NCBI GenBank assembly: GCA_028869185.1
Contig: JAGWTA010000026.1
Coordinates: forward strand, 1 to 34,897
DNA from: Hyphomicrobiales bacterium
GTDB taxonomy: Bacteria; Pseudomonadota; Alphaproteobacteria; Rhizobiales; Beijerinckiaceae
DNA length: 34,897 bases
Reading direction: 5' to 3'
Under the pieces are notes generated by a model that searched no databases, was not told where the DNA came from, and worked only from the letters and a program-made list of their open reading frames with translations. Position 1 is the stretch's first letter; every line of letters begins with the position of its first letter. The position numbers and the translations under genes were made by a program. Positions 15,186-22,824 of the stretch are shown one piece after another.

Positions 15186-16429
15186 GCACGGGCGTCAAAC
15201 ATTTCATCGCTTTCGCCGCTTTGGCGATCATCCTGATCGCGCTGCCGAAAGTTTTCGTGTCGGGCTCCGCGCATACGATGATGAGCCTGATGGGCATCAT
15301 GATCATTTTCGCGCTGTCCTATAATATTCTGCTCGGACAGACCGGCCTGCTGTCCTTCGGCCATGCAGTCTATTACGGGCTGGCCGGCTTCTGCGTTGCG
15401 CATGCCATGAATTACATCGCGCGCGAAAAAATCGGGGTGCCGCTGCCATTCATCCCGCTCATCGGCGCTTTCGCCGGTCTCTTTTTCGGCGCGCTGTTCG
15501 GTCTGATCTCCACGCGCCGCGCAGGGACGGTTTTTTCGATGATCTCGCTGGGCATCGGCGAACTGGTTGCCTCCTCGGCGCTGATCCTGCGCAGTTTCTT
15601 CGGCGGAGAGGAGGGCATTCCGACCAACCGCACGAAGTTTCCGCCTTTCTTCGGCTATAAATTCGGCCCGCAAATCGAAGTTTATTATCTGATCGCTTTC
15701 TGGTGCTTCGTGTGCATCGCATTGATGTACGCATTGACGCGTACGCCTTTCGGACGCATGTGCAACGCCGTGCGCGATAATCCCGAGCGCGCCGAATTTG
15801 TCGGCTATTCGACGCAACGGGTGCGGTTCATCGCCTTCGTCTTCTCTGCGATATTCGCGGGCGTCGCCGGCGCGCTGGCCACCATCAATTTCGAATTGAT
15901 GAACTCCCAATCGCTTGGCGCAGGCCAGTCCGGTCTCGTCCTGTTGATGACTTACGTCGGCGGCGTTGGGCACTTCATCGGTCCGATCATCGGCGGCGTC
16001 ATCATCACCTTCCTGCAAATCTCTTTGTCGGACATCACAAAGGCGTGGATGCTCTATTTCGGCTTGATGTTCATTCTGGTGGTGATGTTCTCGCCCGGCG
16101 GCGTCGCTGGCTGGCTCGCGCTGCATCAGCCGCTGCTCAAGGGCGGCCGCATTTTCCGCCTCATTCCCGCTTACGCGCTGGCGCTGGTTCCGATGGCGAT
16201 GCTGGCGGCCGGCCTCATCATGACGATCGAACTGGCGCATCGCATGCTCGTCGACGCGCAAAGCGACGGCTCCGTCATGAAACTTGCCGGCTGGACGGTC
16301 GATGCGGCGAAGGCGCAGCCCTGGATGCTGGCGATCGGCCTGCTGGTTTGCGGCGCGCTCGGGCTTAAGCTGGCGTGGCCGAAAGTGCGCGAGGCTTTCG
16401 CCGCGCAAAGCGCGGAGGTCGCCCAATGA
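15182..16429 (+). CDS. livM: HAAT ABC transporter permease LivM with C-terminal extension
   Basis: The protein has 415 residues, starts at GTG and overlaps livH. The core (about 1-320) has the LivM pattern: F-A-L-S-Y-N-I-L-L-G-Q-T-G-L-L-S-F-G-H-A, then the E-A-A-like coupling segment R-M-C-N-A-V-R-D-N-P-E-R-A-E-F-V-G-Y, and G-G-V-G-H-F-I-G-P-I-I-G-G. Typical LivM proteins end soon after this. Here about 85 more residues follow with two further hydrophobic helices (about 327-350 and 378-398) and an amphipathic region between them. The stop overlaps the livG start as ATGA. Confidence 0.9.
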   Translation: MSTGVKHFIAFAALAIILIALPKVFVSGSAHTMMSLMGIMIIFALSYNILLGQTGLLSFGHAVYYGLAGFCVAHAMNYIAREKIGVPLPFIPLIGAFAGLFFGALFGLISTRRAGTVFSMISLGIGELVASSALILRSFFGGEEGIPTNRTKFPPFFGYKFGPQIEVYYLIAFWCFVCIALMYALTRTPFGRMCNAVRDNPERAEFVGYSTQRVRFIAFVFSAIFAGVAGALATINFELMNSQSLGAGQSGLVLLMTYVGGVGHFIGPIIGGVIITFLQISLSDITKAWMLYFGLMFILVVMFSPGGVAGWLALHQPLLKGGRIFRLIPAYALALVPMAMLAAGLIMTIELAHRMLVDAQSDGSVMKLAGWTVDAAKAQPWMLAIGLLVCGALGLKLAWPKVREAFAAQSAEVAQ

Positions 16430-17175
16430 CGCCCGCGCTCTCGCTTCAGGATGTGCGCAAGAACTTCGGACCGACGGAGATCATCCGCGGCCTGACGCTG
16501 GACGTCATGCCGCGCGAACGCCACGCCATCATCGGGCCGAATGGCGCCGGCAAGTCGACGACGTTTCATCTGATCTCCGGGCGCATCAAGCCTTCGTCGG
16601 GCTCCATCCGCCTCAATGGCGCGGAAATCACGGGCATGGCGCCCTACGAGATCAACCGACGCGGCCTTTCCAGGTCGTTTCAGGTGACCAATATTTTTCC
16701 GCGTCTTTCGGTTTTCGAAAACGTGCGGTGCGGCGTGTTGTGGTCGCTTGGCTACCGCTATTCGTTCTGGCGTTTTGTCGACAAGCTGCGCGACGCCAAT
16801 GAAAAGGCGCACGCCATTGTCGAGGAGATCGGCCTTGGCGCGCGCCGCCATGCCCCGGCCGGCATTCTCACCTATGCCGAGCAGCGCGCGCTGGAAATCG
16901 GCGTGACGATCGCGGGCGGCGCCGATGTCGTGATGCTGGACGAACCGACCGCCGGCATGTCCAAGGCCGAGACGGAACAGGCGGTCGCGCTCATCCGCAA
17001 GATCAGCGAGGGGCGCACGCTGGTGATGGTCGAGCATGACATGAGCGTCGTCTTCGGCCTCGCCGACCGCATCTCCGTGCTCGTCTACGGGCAGATTATC
17101 GCGTCCGATACGCCGCAGGCGATCCGGCAAAACAAGGCCGTGCGCGAGGCCTATCTCGGTGAGGAGGCGCATTGA
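16426..17175 (+). CDS. livG: HAAT ABC transporter ATPase LivG
   Basis: The protein has 249 residues. It has an intact Walker A (G-P-N-G-A-G-K-S-T-T), a LivG-style long insertion after N-I-F-P-R-L-S-V-F-E-N-V, the divergent signature L-T-Y-A-E-Q-R-A-L-E-I-G normal for LivG, Walker B V-V-M-L-D-E-P-T-A-G-M, and the switch His in V-E-H-D-M. It hydrolyses ATP on the cytoplasmic face of LivHM together with LivF. The ATG at 16426 overlaps the livM stop. The frame is open further upstream, but that part lies inside livM. Confidence 0.93.
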   Translation: MTPALSLQDVRKNFGPTEIIRGLTLDVMPRERHAIIGPNGAGKSTTFHLISGRIKPSSGSIRLNGAEITGMAPYEINRRGLSRSFQVTNIFPRLSVFENVRCGVLWSLGYRYSFWRFVDKLRDANEKAHAIVEEIGLGARRHAPAGILTYAEQRALEIGVTIAGGADVVMLDEPTAGMSKAETEQAVALIRKISEGRTLVMVEHDMSVVFGLADRISVLVYGQIIASDTPQAIRQNKAVREAYLGEEAH

Positions 17176-17879
17176 TGGGCGCTTTGCTCGAAGTTGCCGA
17201 CCTCAACGCCTATTATGGCAAGAGCCATATTTTGCAGGGCGTGACTTTCCACATCGAGAAGGGCGAGATCGTTTCGCTGCTCGGCCGCAACGGCGTCGGC
17301 CGTTCGACGACCATCAAGGCGATCATGGGCGATGTCCGTCCGCACGGGTCGATCAAATTCAATGGCCGCGAGATTGCCGGTTTGAAGCCGCATCAGATCG
17401 CACGCCTCGGTCTCGGCTATGTGCCCGAAAACCGCGACATTTTCCCGACGCTCACCGTGCGCCAGAATTTGCTGCTCGGTCAGAAATCCAGCAAATCGAC
17501 CGGCAAATGGACGATGGAGGACATGTTCAACGTCTTCCCGCGGTTGCGCGAACGCGCTGAAACGCCCGCCGGCGTTCTGTCGGGCGGCGAGCAGCAGATG
17601 CTCACGATGTGCCGCACGCTGATGGGCGACCCAGAACTCATCATGATCGACGAGCCGACCGAGGGCCTTGCGCCCATGATGGTTGAACTGGTCGGGCAGC
17701 TGCTGGCTGAAATCGCCTCGCGCGGCGTGTCGATCCTCCTTGTCGAGCAGAAATTGACCATCGCGCTCAAGATCAGTCATCGCCTTTATGTGATGGGCCA
17801 CGGTCATATCGTGTTCGAGGGAACGCCGGCCCAATTCGCCGCCGACGAGACGGTTCGCAAGGAATGGCTGGAAGTCTGA
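17175..17879 (+). CDS. livF: HAAT ABC transporter ATPase LivF with Walker A Lys-to-Arg
   Basis: The protein has 234 residues, normal for LivF. The signature L-S-G-G-E-Q-Q, Walker B L-I-M-I-D-E-P-T-E-G-L and the D-loop are intact. The Walker A reads G-R-N-G-V-G-R-S-T-T, with Arg43 (codon CGT) at the position of the invariant Lys. I recall similar Arg variants in some alphaproteobacterial LivF proteins, so this may be a natural subfamily trait with LivG doing the main hydrolysis. The ATG overlaps the livG stop (TGATG); a TTG three bases earlier is less likely. Confidence 0.92.
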   Translation: MGALLEVADLNAYYGKSHILQGVTFHIEKGEIVSLLGRNGVGRSTTIKAIMGDVRPHGSIKFNGREIAGLKPHQIARLGLGYVPENRDIFPTLTVRQNLLLGQKSSKSTGKWTMEDMFNVFPRLRERAETPAGVLSGGEQQMLTMCRTLMGDPELIMIDEPTEGLAPMMVELVGQLLAEIASRGVSILLVEQKLTIALKISHRLYVMGHGHIVFEGTPAQFAADETVRKEWLEV

Positions 17880-18592
17880 TTGTCACGCCGGGGGCAGGGC
17901 GCCATGGTGCCGGCGTGACGCAATCGCCTCCGCAGCAATCCGACAAAAGGCAGACCTGGCGCTCGCGCCTCGCCGATATCGCGGCCGCAAGCCCCGTTTT
18001 GCTGTGGTGCGTCTTCGGATTGGGCGGCTCTGTTTATGCGCTGCAAAACCGGCTCGATGCCGGCGACGGTCTCATGCTGGCGACGCGCATCGCCAATATG
18101 GCGTTTCTCGCCGCGCTTGTTTTCTTCATCCTGTTGCGCCGCCCCCCGCACGCCAAGGGCGAGGGCCTCGCGCCGCGCCTTTCGGGCGCCGCCGGTTTCG
18201 CAGCGCCCATGCTGCTTTTGCTGGTCGCCCCAGCTGTTCCGCTGGCGCCCTTGCCGCTGGTCGCAGCGCTTTTGTCGTGCCTCGGTGCGACAGGCGCGCT
18301 GTTCGTTCTGCTGTGGCTGGGCCGCGCCTTCGCCATCACGCCACAGGCGCGCGGGCTGGTGACGGGCGGGCCCTATCGCTATGCGCGCCATCCGCTTTAT
18401 GCGGCCGAACTCGCGCTCGTCGCCGGCGCAGCGCTCATGTCGCAACAGCCCTGGGGCGCGCTGATCTTCGCTCTGTCGGCGGCGATGCAATTCGTGCGCA
18501 TGGCCTATGAGGAAAAGGTGCTCGCGCGCGCCTATCCGCAATACGCGGAATACGCGCGCCGCACCGCCCGTCTCATTCCCGGCGTTTATTAA
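17864..18592 (+). CDS. Isoprenylcysteine carboxyl methyltransferase-like membrane protein
   Basis: The protein has 242 residues and five or so hydrophobic helices. The C-terminal region has the ICMT/PEMT signature G-P-Y-R-Y-A-R-H-P-L-Y, followed by a hydrophobic helix and Y-E-E-K-V-L-A-R-A-Y-P-Q-Y-A-E-Y-A-R-R-T-A-R-L-I-P. This is the S-adenosylmethionine-binding part of membrane methyltransferases (and related lipid modifiers). Bacterial substrates are mostly unknown. The ATG at 17864 overlaps the end of livF by 16 bases with AAGGA just before it; a GTG at 17915 is an alternative that removes a poorly conserved-looking leader. Its position makes it the last gene of the transporter operon. It ends eight bases from a convergent gene. 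Confidence 0.82.
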   Translation: MAGSLIVTPGAGRHGAGVTQSPPQQSDKRQTWRSRLADIAAASPVLLWCVFGLGGSVYALQNRLDAGDGLMLATRIANMAFLAALVFFILLRRPPHAKGEGLAPRLSGAAGFAAPMLLLLVAPAVPLAPLPLVAALLSCLGATGALFVLLWLGRAFAITPQARGLVTGGPYRYARHPLYAAELALVAGAALMSQQPWGALIFALSAAMQFVRMAYEEKVLARAYPQYAEYARRTARLIPGVY

Positions 18593-18600
18593 CATGCGCG

Positions 18601-19656
18601 CTAGACGCCGTGGTAAGCGCGATACCATTCGACGAAGCGCTTCACGCCTTCGTCGACGGACGTGTTCGGCTTGTAGCCCGTCAGCGACTTCAGAAGATCG
18701 GCGCGCGCGAAGGTTGCAGGCACATCGCCCGTCTGCATCGGCAGCATGTTCTTTTTCGCCTTGCGGCCCAGATGCTTTTCGATTGTCTCGATGTAGGTCA
18801 TCAGACCGACAGGCTCGCCGCCGCCGATATTGATCGCCCGGAACGGCGCCGATCCCGACAGGGAATCAGGCCCCGCCGCCGCGCGCTCGCCCATCTTGGG
18901 CGCAAGCGGCAGCAAACGCACGATGCTCTCGACCAGATCGTCGATATAGGTGAAGTCGCGCGACATGCGTCCTTCGCCATAAACGTCGATCGGTCGATCT
19001 TTCAAAATCGCGTCGACGAATTTGAACAGCGCCATGTCGGGACGGCCCCACGGCCCATAGACCGTGAAGAACCGAAACGCCGTCGTCGGCAAATTCCAGA
19101 CATGCGCATAGGAATGCGCCATCGCCTCGGTGGCTTTTTTTGTAGCGGCGTAGAGCGTCAACGGCTGGTCGGACGAATCGCGTTCGCCGAAAGGCATGTC
19201 TGGATTGCCGCCATAGACCGAGGAGGTCGAAGCCAGCATGAAATGCTTCGGCTTGGTCACGCGCACGGCTTCCATCACGTTGAATGTGCCGACAAGATTG
19301 GCGTCGATATAGGCGCGCGGGTTTTCAAGGCTGTACCGAACGCCCGCTTGCGCCGCCAGATGCACGACAGCGTCCGGCGCAAAGGCCTTGGCCGCATTCA
19401 TCACGGCGTCGGCGTCTTCCAGCATGAATTCATGCGCAGAAAAATTGTTGGATTCACGCAGCATCGCATGCCGGCGATGCTTCAGCGCGACATCGTAATA
19501 CGGCGTCATGCCATCGATGCCGCAAACGATGTGGTTGTCTGCAAGCAAGCGTCGCGCCAGCGAGAAGCCGATGAAGCCGGCGGTTCCGGTCACCAGCACA
19601 CGCCATGGGCGCGCGTTCTGAGAGCTTGCCGGCTGATTTCGAGTCGTGTCTTGCAA
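18601..19656 (-). CDS. NAD-dependent epimerase, UDP-glucuronate 4-epimerase-like
   Basis: This is an extended SDR enzyme. The nucleotide loop is V-T-G-T-A-G-F-I-G near the N-terminus, the catalytic pair is in Y-A-A-T-K-K, and the S-T-S-S-V-Y-G-G segment precedes it. The pieces [17 protein letters not shown] and F-T-Y-I-D-D-L-V-E are typical of UDP-GlcA to UDP-GalA epimerases, which supply galacturonic acid for cell-surface polysaccharide. No ATG precedes the Rossmann motif. I chose the TTG at 19656 (351 residues, GAGG about six bases before it). A TTG at 19743 would add 29 residues. Confidence 0.85.
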   Translation of the reverse strand: MQDTTRNQPASSQNARPWRVLVTGTAGFIGFSLARRLLADNHIVCGIDGMTPYYDVALKHRRHAMLRESNNFSAHEFMLEDADAVMNAAKAFAPDAVVHLAAQAGVRYSLENPRAYIDANLVGTFNVMEAVRVTKPKHFMLASTSSVYGGNPDMPFGERDSSDQPLTLYAATKKATEAMAHSYAHVWNLPTTAFRFFTVYGPWGRPDMALFKFVDAILKDRPIDVYGEGRMSRDFTYIDDLVESIVRLLPLAPKMGERAAAGPDSLSGSAPFRAINIGGGEPVGLMTYIETIEKHLGRKAKKNMLPMQTGDVPATFARADLLKSLTGYKPNTSVDEGVKRFVEWYRAYHGV

Positions 19657-19774
19657 GATGTCCTCACGAACGTGCGGGGGGAGGTGGGGCGACGCAGAAA
19701 AAATAGATGTCTGCGGGATACAAAATGGCGCGCCATGCGGCAAGTACGCTTGCGGGCCGGCGCGCGATTTGCCT

Positions 19775-19780
19775 TATGAT
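19775..19780 (+). promoter_or_regulatory. -10 element before the first sugar transferase
   Basis: TATGAT (five of six to consensus) lies 34 bases before the start codon. TTGCGG at 19750-19755 is a possible -35 but the 19-base spacer is long. Confidence 0.35.
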
Positions 19781-19814
19781 CGCGCGGGGAACGGATGCTT
19801 ATTTGTGATTCGAC

Positions 19815-21092
19815 ATGGCTCTTGCCGCCCGCCATAGCGCCGGAAAATCAAATATATCGGTGCTGAACTTCGCCCTGATGACGATCGTCGCGATTGTGGC
19901 GCCCATGGCGGCCAAATTCGTGATCGACGGCCCGTATTCGCTGGAAGCCAACAGTCAATGGGCCAACACGCTTGTCGCCGTGTTTTTTGCAGCCGCATCC
20001 GGCTATCTGGCGATTCAGGAATTGATCCAGTTTCCCGGCCGCATGCTCATCGGCAATGTGATTTTCACCTTCTCGGCGCCATTCGTTCTGATGTCGCTGG
20101 CTTTTTTTGTCGCGCGCATCGACTACAGCCGCATCCAGTTCATCGGCGGCTTTCTGGTCTGCGTCATCTGGACCATCCTTTATTACTCCATCACGCATCG
20201 ACGCGCGCGGCCGGCCTTCGCCGTGGTTCCGTTCGGCGCAGCCGAGCGCCTTCTGGGTATTGAAGGCGTCGACTGGATCAGGCTCGATGCGCCTGCATCC
20301 CCGCCGCCGCGCTGCCAGGGCGTCGTTGTCGATCTCGCCAGCGATCTGCCGCAGGAATGGCGCGCCTTCATCACCGGCGCCGCCTTGCAGGGCGTGCGCG
20401 TTTTCGGCGCGCAGATGATCGCCGAATCGCTGACGGGCAAGGTGGAGCTGGAACACCTGTCCGAGAACGGCGTCGGCGGCCTCAATCCGAACTACCTGTA
20501 TCTGCATCTCAAGCAGGCCTTTGATTTTCTCTCGGCGCTGGTCGCCTTGATTGTTCTGGCCCCTCTGTTTGCCGTCGTCGCGATTGCGATCAGGCTGGAT
20601 TCGAAAGGACCGGCCTTTTTCACCCAGAAGCGCGTCGGCTTTCGCGGACGCGTATTCAGAATCTATAAATTTCGCACCATGACGGCGCGCGCCGACGCCG
20701 GCGCCGAAGGACGCGACGAGGCGATGACGCAACATAACGACGAGCGCGTGACGCGGCTCGGCCGTTTTCTGCGCAACGCCCGGATCGACGAATTGCCGCA
20801 GATCATCAATATCCTGCGCGGCGAAATGAGCTGGATCGGCCCGCGGCCCGAAGCAGTTGCCTTGTCGCAATGGTACACCGACCATCTGCCCTATTACGCG
20901 TATCGCCATGTCGTGCGGCCCGGCATTTCCGGTTGGGCGCAGGTCAACCAGGGTCACGTCGCCGAACTCGACGAGGCGCGCGAAAAGCTGAAATACGATT
21001 TTTTCTACATCAAGAATTTTTCGCTCTGGCTGGATTTTCTGATCTGCCTGACCACGGCCGAAGTGGTATTCAGCGGCTACGGCGCGCGCTGA
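19815..21092 (+). CDS. Polyisoprenyl-phosphate sugar-1-phosphate transferase (long, membrane)
   Basis: The protein has 425 residues. The N-terminal half has about four transmembrane helices (20-40, 52-70, 82-102, 112-130) and a degenerate soluble linker. The C-terminal 215 residues are a bacterial sugar-transferase domain: F-T-Q-K-R-V-G-F-R-G, I-Y-K-F-R-T-M, the catalytic R-I-D-E-L-P-Q, S-W-I-G-P-R-P-E and R-P-G-I-S-G-W-A-Q-V-N. Members attach the first sugar phosphate to undecaprenyl phosphate on the cytoplasmic face. A second, short enzyme of the same superfamily is encoded at 28873-29496, so the two may start different glycans or use different sugars. No good Shine-Dalgarno precedes the ATG. 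Confidence 0.88.
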   Translation: MALAARHSAGKSNISVLNFALMTIVAIVAPMAAKFVIDGPYSLEANSQWANTLVAVFFAAASGYLAIQELIQFPGRMLIGNVIFTFSAPFVLMSLAFFVARIDYSRIQFIGGFLVCVIWTILYYSITHRRARPAFAVVPFGAAERLLGIEGVDWIRLDAPASPPPRCQGVVVDLASDLPQEWRAFITGAALQGVRVFGAQMIAESLTGKVELEHLSENGVGGLNPNYLYLHLKQAFDFLSALVALIVLAPLFAVVAIAIRLDSKGPAFFTQKRVGFRGRVFRIYKFRTMTARADAGAEGRDEAMTQHNDERVTRLGRFLRNARIDELPQIINILRGEMSWIGPRPEAVALSQWYTDHLPYYAYRHVVRPGISGWAQVNQGHVAELDEAREKLKYDFFYIKNFSLWLDFLICLTTAEVVFSGYGAR

Positions 21093-21094
21093 GC

Positions 21095-22213
21095 TTAAAG
21101 CCGCATCGCGTCCAGCATCGCGGCGTTCACCTTGTGCACATCGTATTTTTCCATGCACAGCGTGCGCGCGCGTTGGCCCATACGGGCGCGCATGGCGCCA
21201 TCGTCCGCCATGCGCAACAGCGCATGGGCGAGACTTTGCGCATCGCGCGGCGGCACCAGCAGGCCGTTGTCGCCGTCTGCGACGGTTTCGCGACAACCCG
21301 GCGCATCCGTCGTCACGACAGGCCGCCCCATCGCCATCGCTTCAAGCACCGTGCGCGGCGTGCCCTCGCGATATGAGGGCAGCACATAGACCGAGCATTG
21401 CGCGATGAACGGCCGCACGTCTTTCGCGGCGCCCGGATATTCGATCACGCCATCGGCGACGGCATCCGGAATGAGCGCTGGCGAAATGGCGGCGGGATTG
21501 GGGTCGGCGGGCCCGACCAGTTGAAAGAGCGCGTCCGGCCGTTGCGCCTTCACGATCCGCGCTGCGGCGATGAATTCGCGCACGCCCTTGTCGGCGACGA
21601 GGCGCGCGATCATCAGGAATCGCGGCGCCGCCGGCAGCGGCGCAGGCGCATAGGCCGCAACATCGACGCCTGAGCCGTTGACGATGACAGGCGCGATGCG
21701 ACGGGGCAGCAGGCGCATCTTTGCGAAAAGCGCGGCGTCGTCGGGGTTCTGGAAAAAAACGCCGCTCGCCCGCCGCAGCGCGACTGCGTAAAGCGATGAA
21801 GCGATCGCTTGTGTGATCCGCCGCTTGGCGCTCCTGTCGCCATCGGTGAATGCATAGCCAAGCCCCGTCACGAGCGCATAACGCCGCTGAACGCCCGCGA
21901 GCGAAGCCGCCAGCATGCCGTAAATCACCGGCTTGATCGTGTAGGCGAAAACGACGTCGGGGCGAATGGCGCGCATGTGCGCGCGCAATTGCTGCAAGGT
22001 GCGCACATCGAGCCTGGGCGACAGCGCCGTACGCGCCATCTCGACCGCATGATAGTCGACCGAGCGATCGCGCAACCATTGCGCCGTAGCCGCGTCGCAG
22101 GCAGGCCCCGCAGCATGCACGACATGGCCGCGCGCGATCATGTCCTCGATCAGCGGACCGCGAAAATTGACCAGCGAGGAGGGAAGGCTGGCGATGACGA
22201 GAATTGTCGCCAT
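21095..22213 (-). CDS. GT4-family glycosyltransferase
   Basis: The protein has 372 residues with the GT-B fold. The N-terminal domain begins I-L-V-I-A-S-L-P-S-S-L-V-N-F-R-G-P-L with R-P-D-V-V-F-A-Y-T-I-K-P later. The C-terminal donor domain has L-M-I-A-R-L-V-A-D-K-G-V and the E-x7-E motif in R-E-G-T-P-R-T-V-L-E-A-M-A near residue 285. The Y-T-I-K-P segment is seen in CapM/PglA/WbpT-like transferases that add HexNAc to lipid-linked glycans. It is the last gene of a minus-strand unit: two bases separate it from the acetyltransferase gene, which itself overlaps the amidotransferase gene. Confidence 0.9.
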   Translation of the reverse strand: MATILVIASLPSSLVNFRGPLIEDMIARGHVVHAAGPACDAATAQWLRDRSVDYHAVEMARTALSPRLDVRTLQQLRAHMRAIRPDVVFAYTIKPVIYGMLAASLAGVQRRYALVTGLGYAFTDGDRSAKRRITQAIASSLYAVALRRASGVFFQNPDDAALFAKMRLLPRRIAPVIVNGSGVDVAAYAPAPLPAAPRFLMIARLVADKGVREFIAAARIVKAQRPDALFQLVGPADPNPAAISPALIPDAVADGVIEYPGAAKDVRPFIAQCSVYVLPSYREGTPRTVLEAMAMGRPVVTTDAPGCRETVADGDNGLLVPPRDAQSLAHALLRMADDGAMRARMGQRARTLCMEKYDVHKVNAAMLDAMRL

Positions 22214-22215
22214 GC

Positions 22216-22824
22216 TCAGACCGGGCGCGCCGGCACGCCGACGACTTTGGCGCCATCCGCCACATTGGCGGCGACGACAGCGCCGGCGCCGACGATCACG
22301 TTCGCGCCGATGGAGCGATATTGCAGGATTTGCGCGCCCGAGCCGATCATCGCGCCGTCGCCGATCACGACTCCGCCAGAAACATTCGCGCCGGGATTGA
22401 CGATGCAGCCAGCGCCAATCCGCGTCTCATGCCCTACGGAGCAGCCGAAATTCAGTTGCGCGAATTCTCCGACTTGCACATTCTCCGTAGCAATCGCGCG
22501 GACGCAAACGAGCGCGCCGCGCGCGAGCGTGCAGGTTGGACCGACATAGGCGCTGGGATGCACGAGCGCTGGCCATTCGACCTCGGGATATTTTTCGGCG
22601 AGCATGCGGCCAAGCGAAAGCCGGACTTGCGGCGCGCCGACGCCCATCGCGAGACAGTCGACGCGGTTTTCGTCGAGCCACGAAAAATCGCCGAGCGCCG
22701 GAGAGTCGTAAGGCCCGCGCATATTGGCGAGAAAACCGACGAATTGATATTGACCGCCGTCGCGCACGATGCCCGCGATTTCGCGCGCATTGCCGCCGGC
22801 GCCTATGATAGCTAGGGTTTTCAT
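22216..22824 (-). CDS. NeuD/PglD-type sugar O- or N-acetyltransferase
   Basis: The protein has 202 residues. A small N-terminal Rossmann-like domain (I-I-G-A-G-G-N-A-R-E-I) is followed by a left-handed beta-helix of hexapeptide repeats from about residue 95 (for example V-G-P-T-C-T, I-G-A-G-C-I-V-N-P-G-A, I-G-D-G-A-M-I-G-S-G-A). It ends G-V-P-A-R-P-V. The likely catalytic His is in G-C-S-V-G-H-E. It uses acetyl-CoA. PglD relatives acetylate a UDP-4-amino sugar, which would follow the PglF-type dehydratase here, but the aminotransferase that must act between them is not in the window. Its ATG overlaps the preceding stop as ATGA. Confidence 0.88.
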   Translation of the reverse strand: MKTLAIIGAGGNAREIAGIVRDGGQYQFVGFLANMRGPYDSPALGDFSWLDENRVDCLAMGVGAPQVRLSLGRMLAEKYPEVEWPALVHPSAYVGPTCTLARGALVCVRAIATENVQVGEFAQLNFGCSVGHETRIGAGCIVNPGANVSGGVVIGDGAMIGSGAQILQYRSIGANVIVGAGAVVAANVADGAKVVGVPARPV

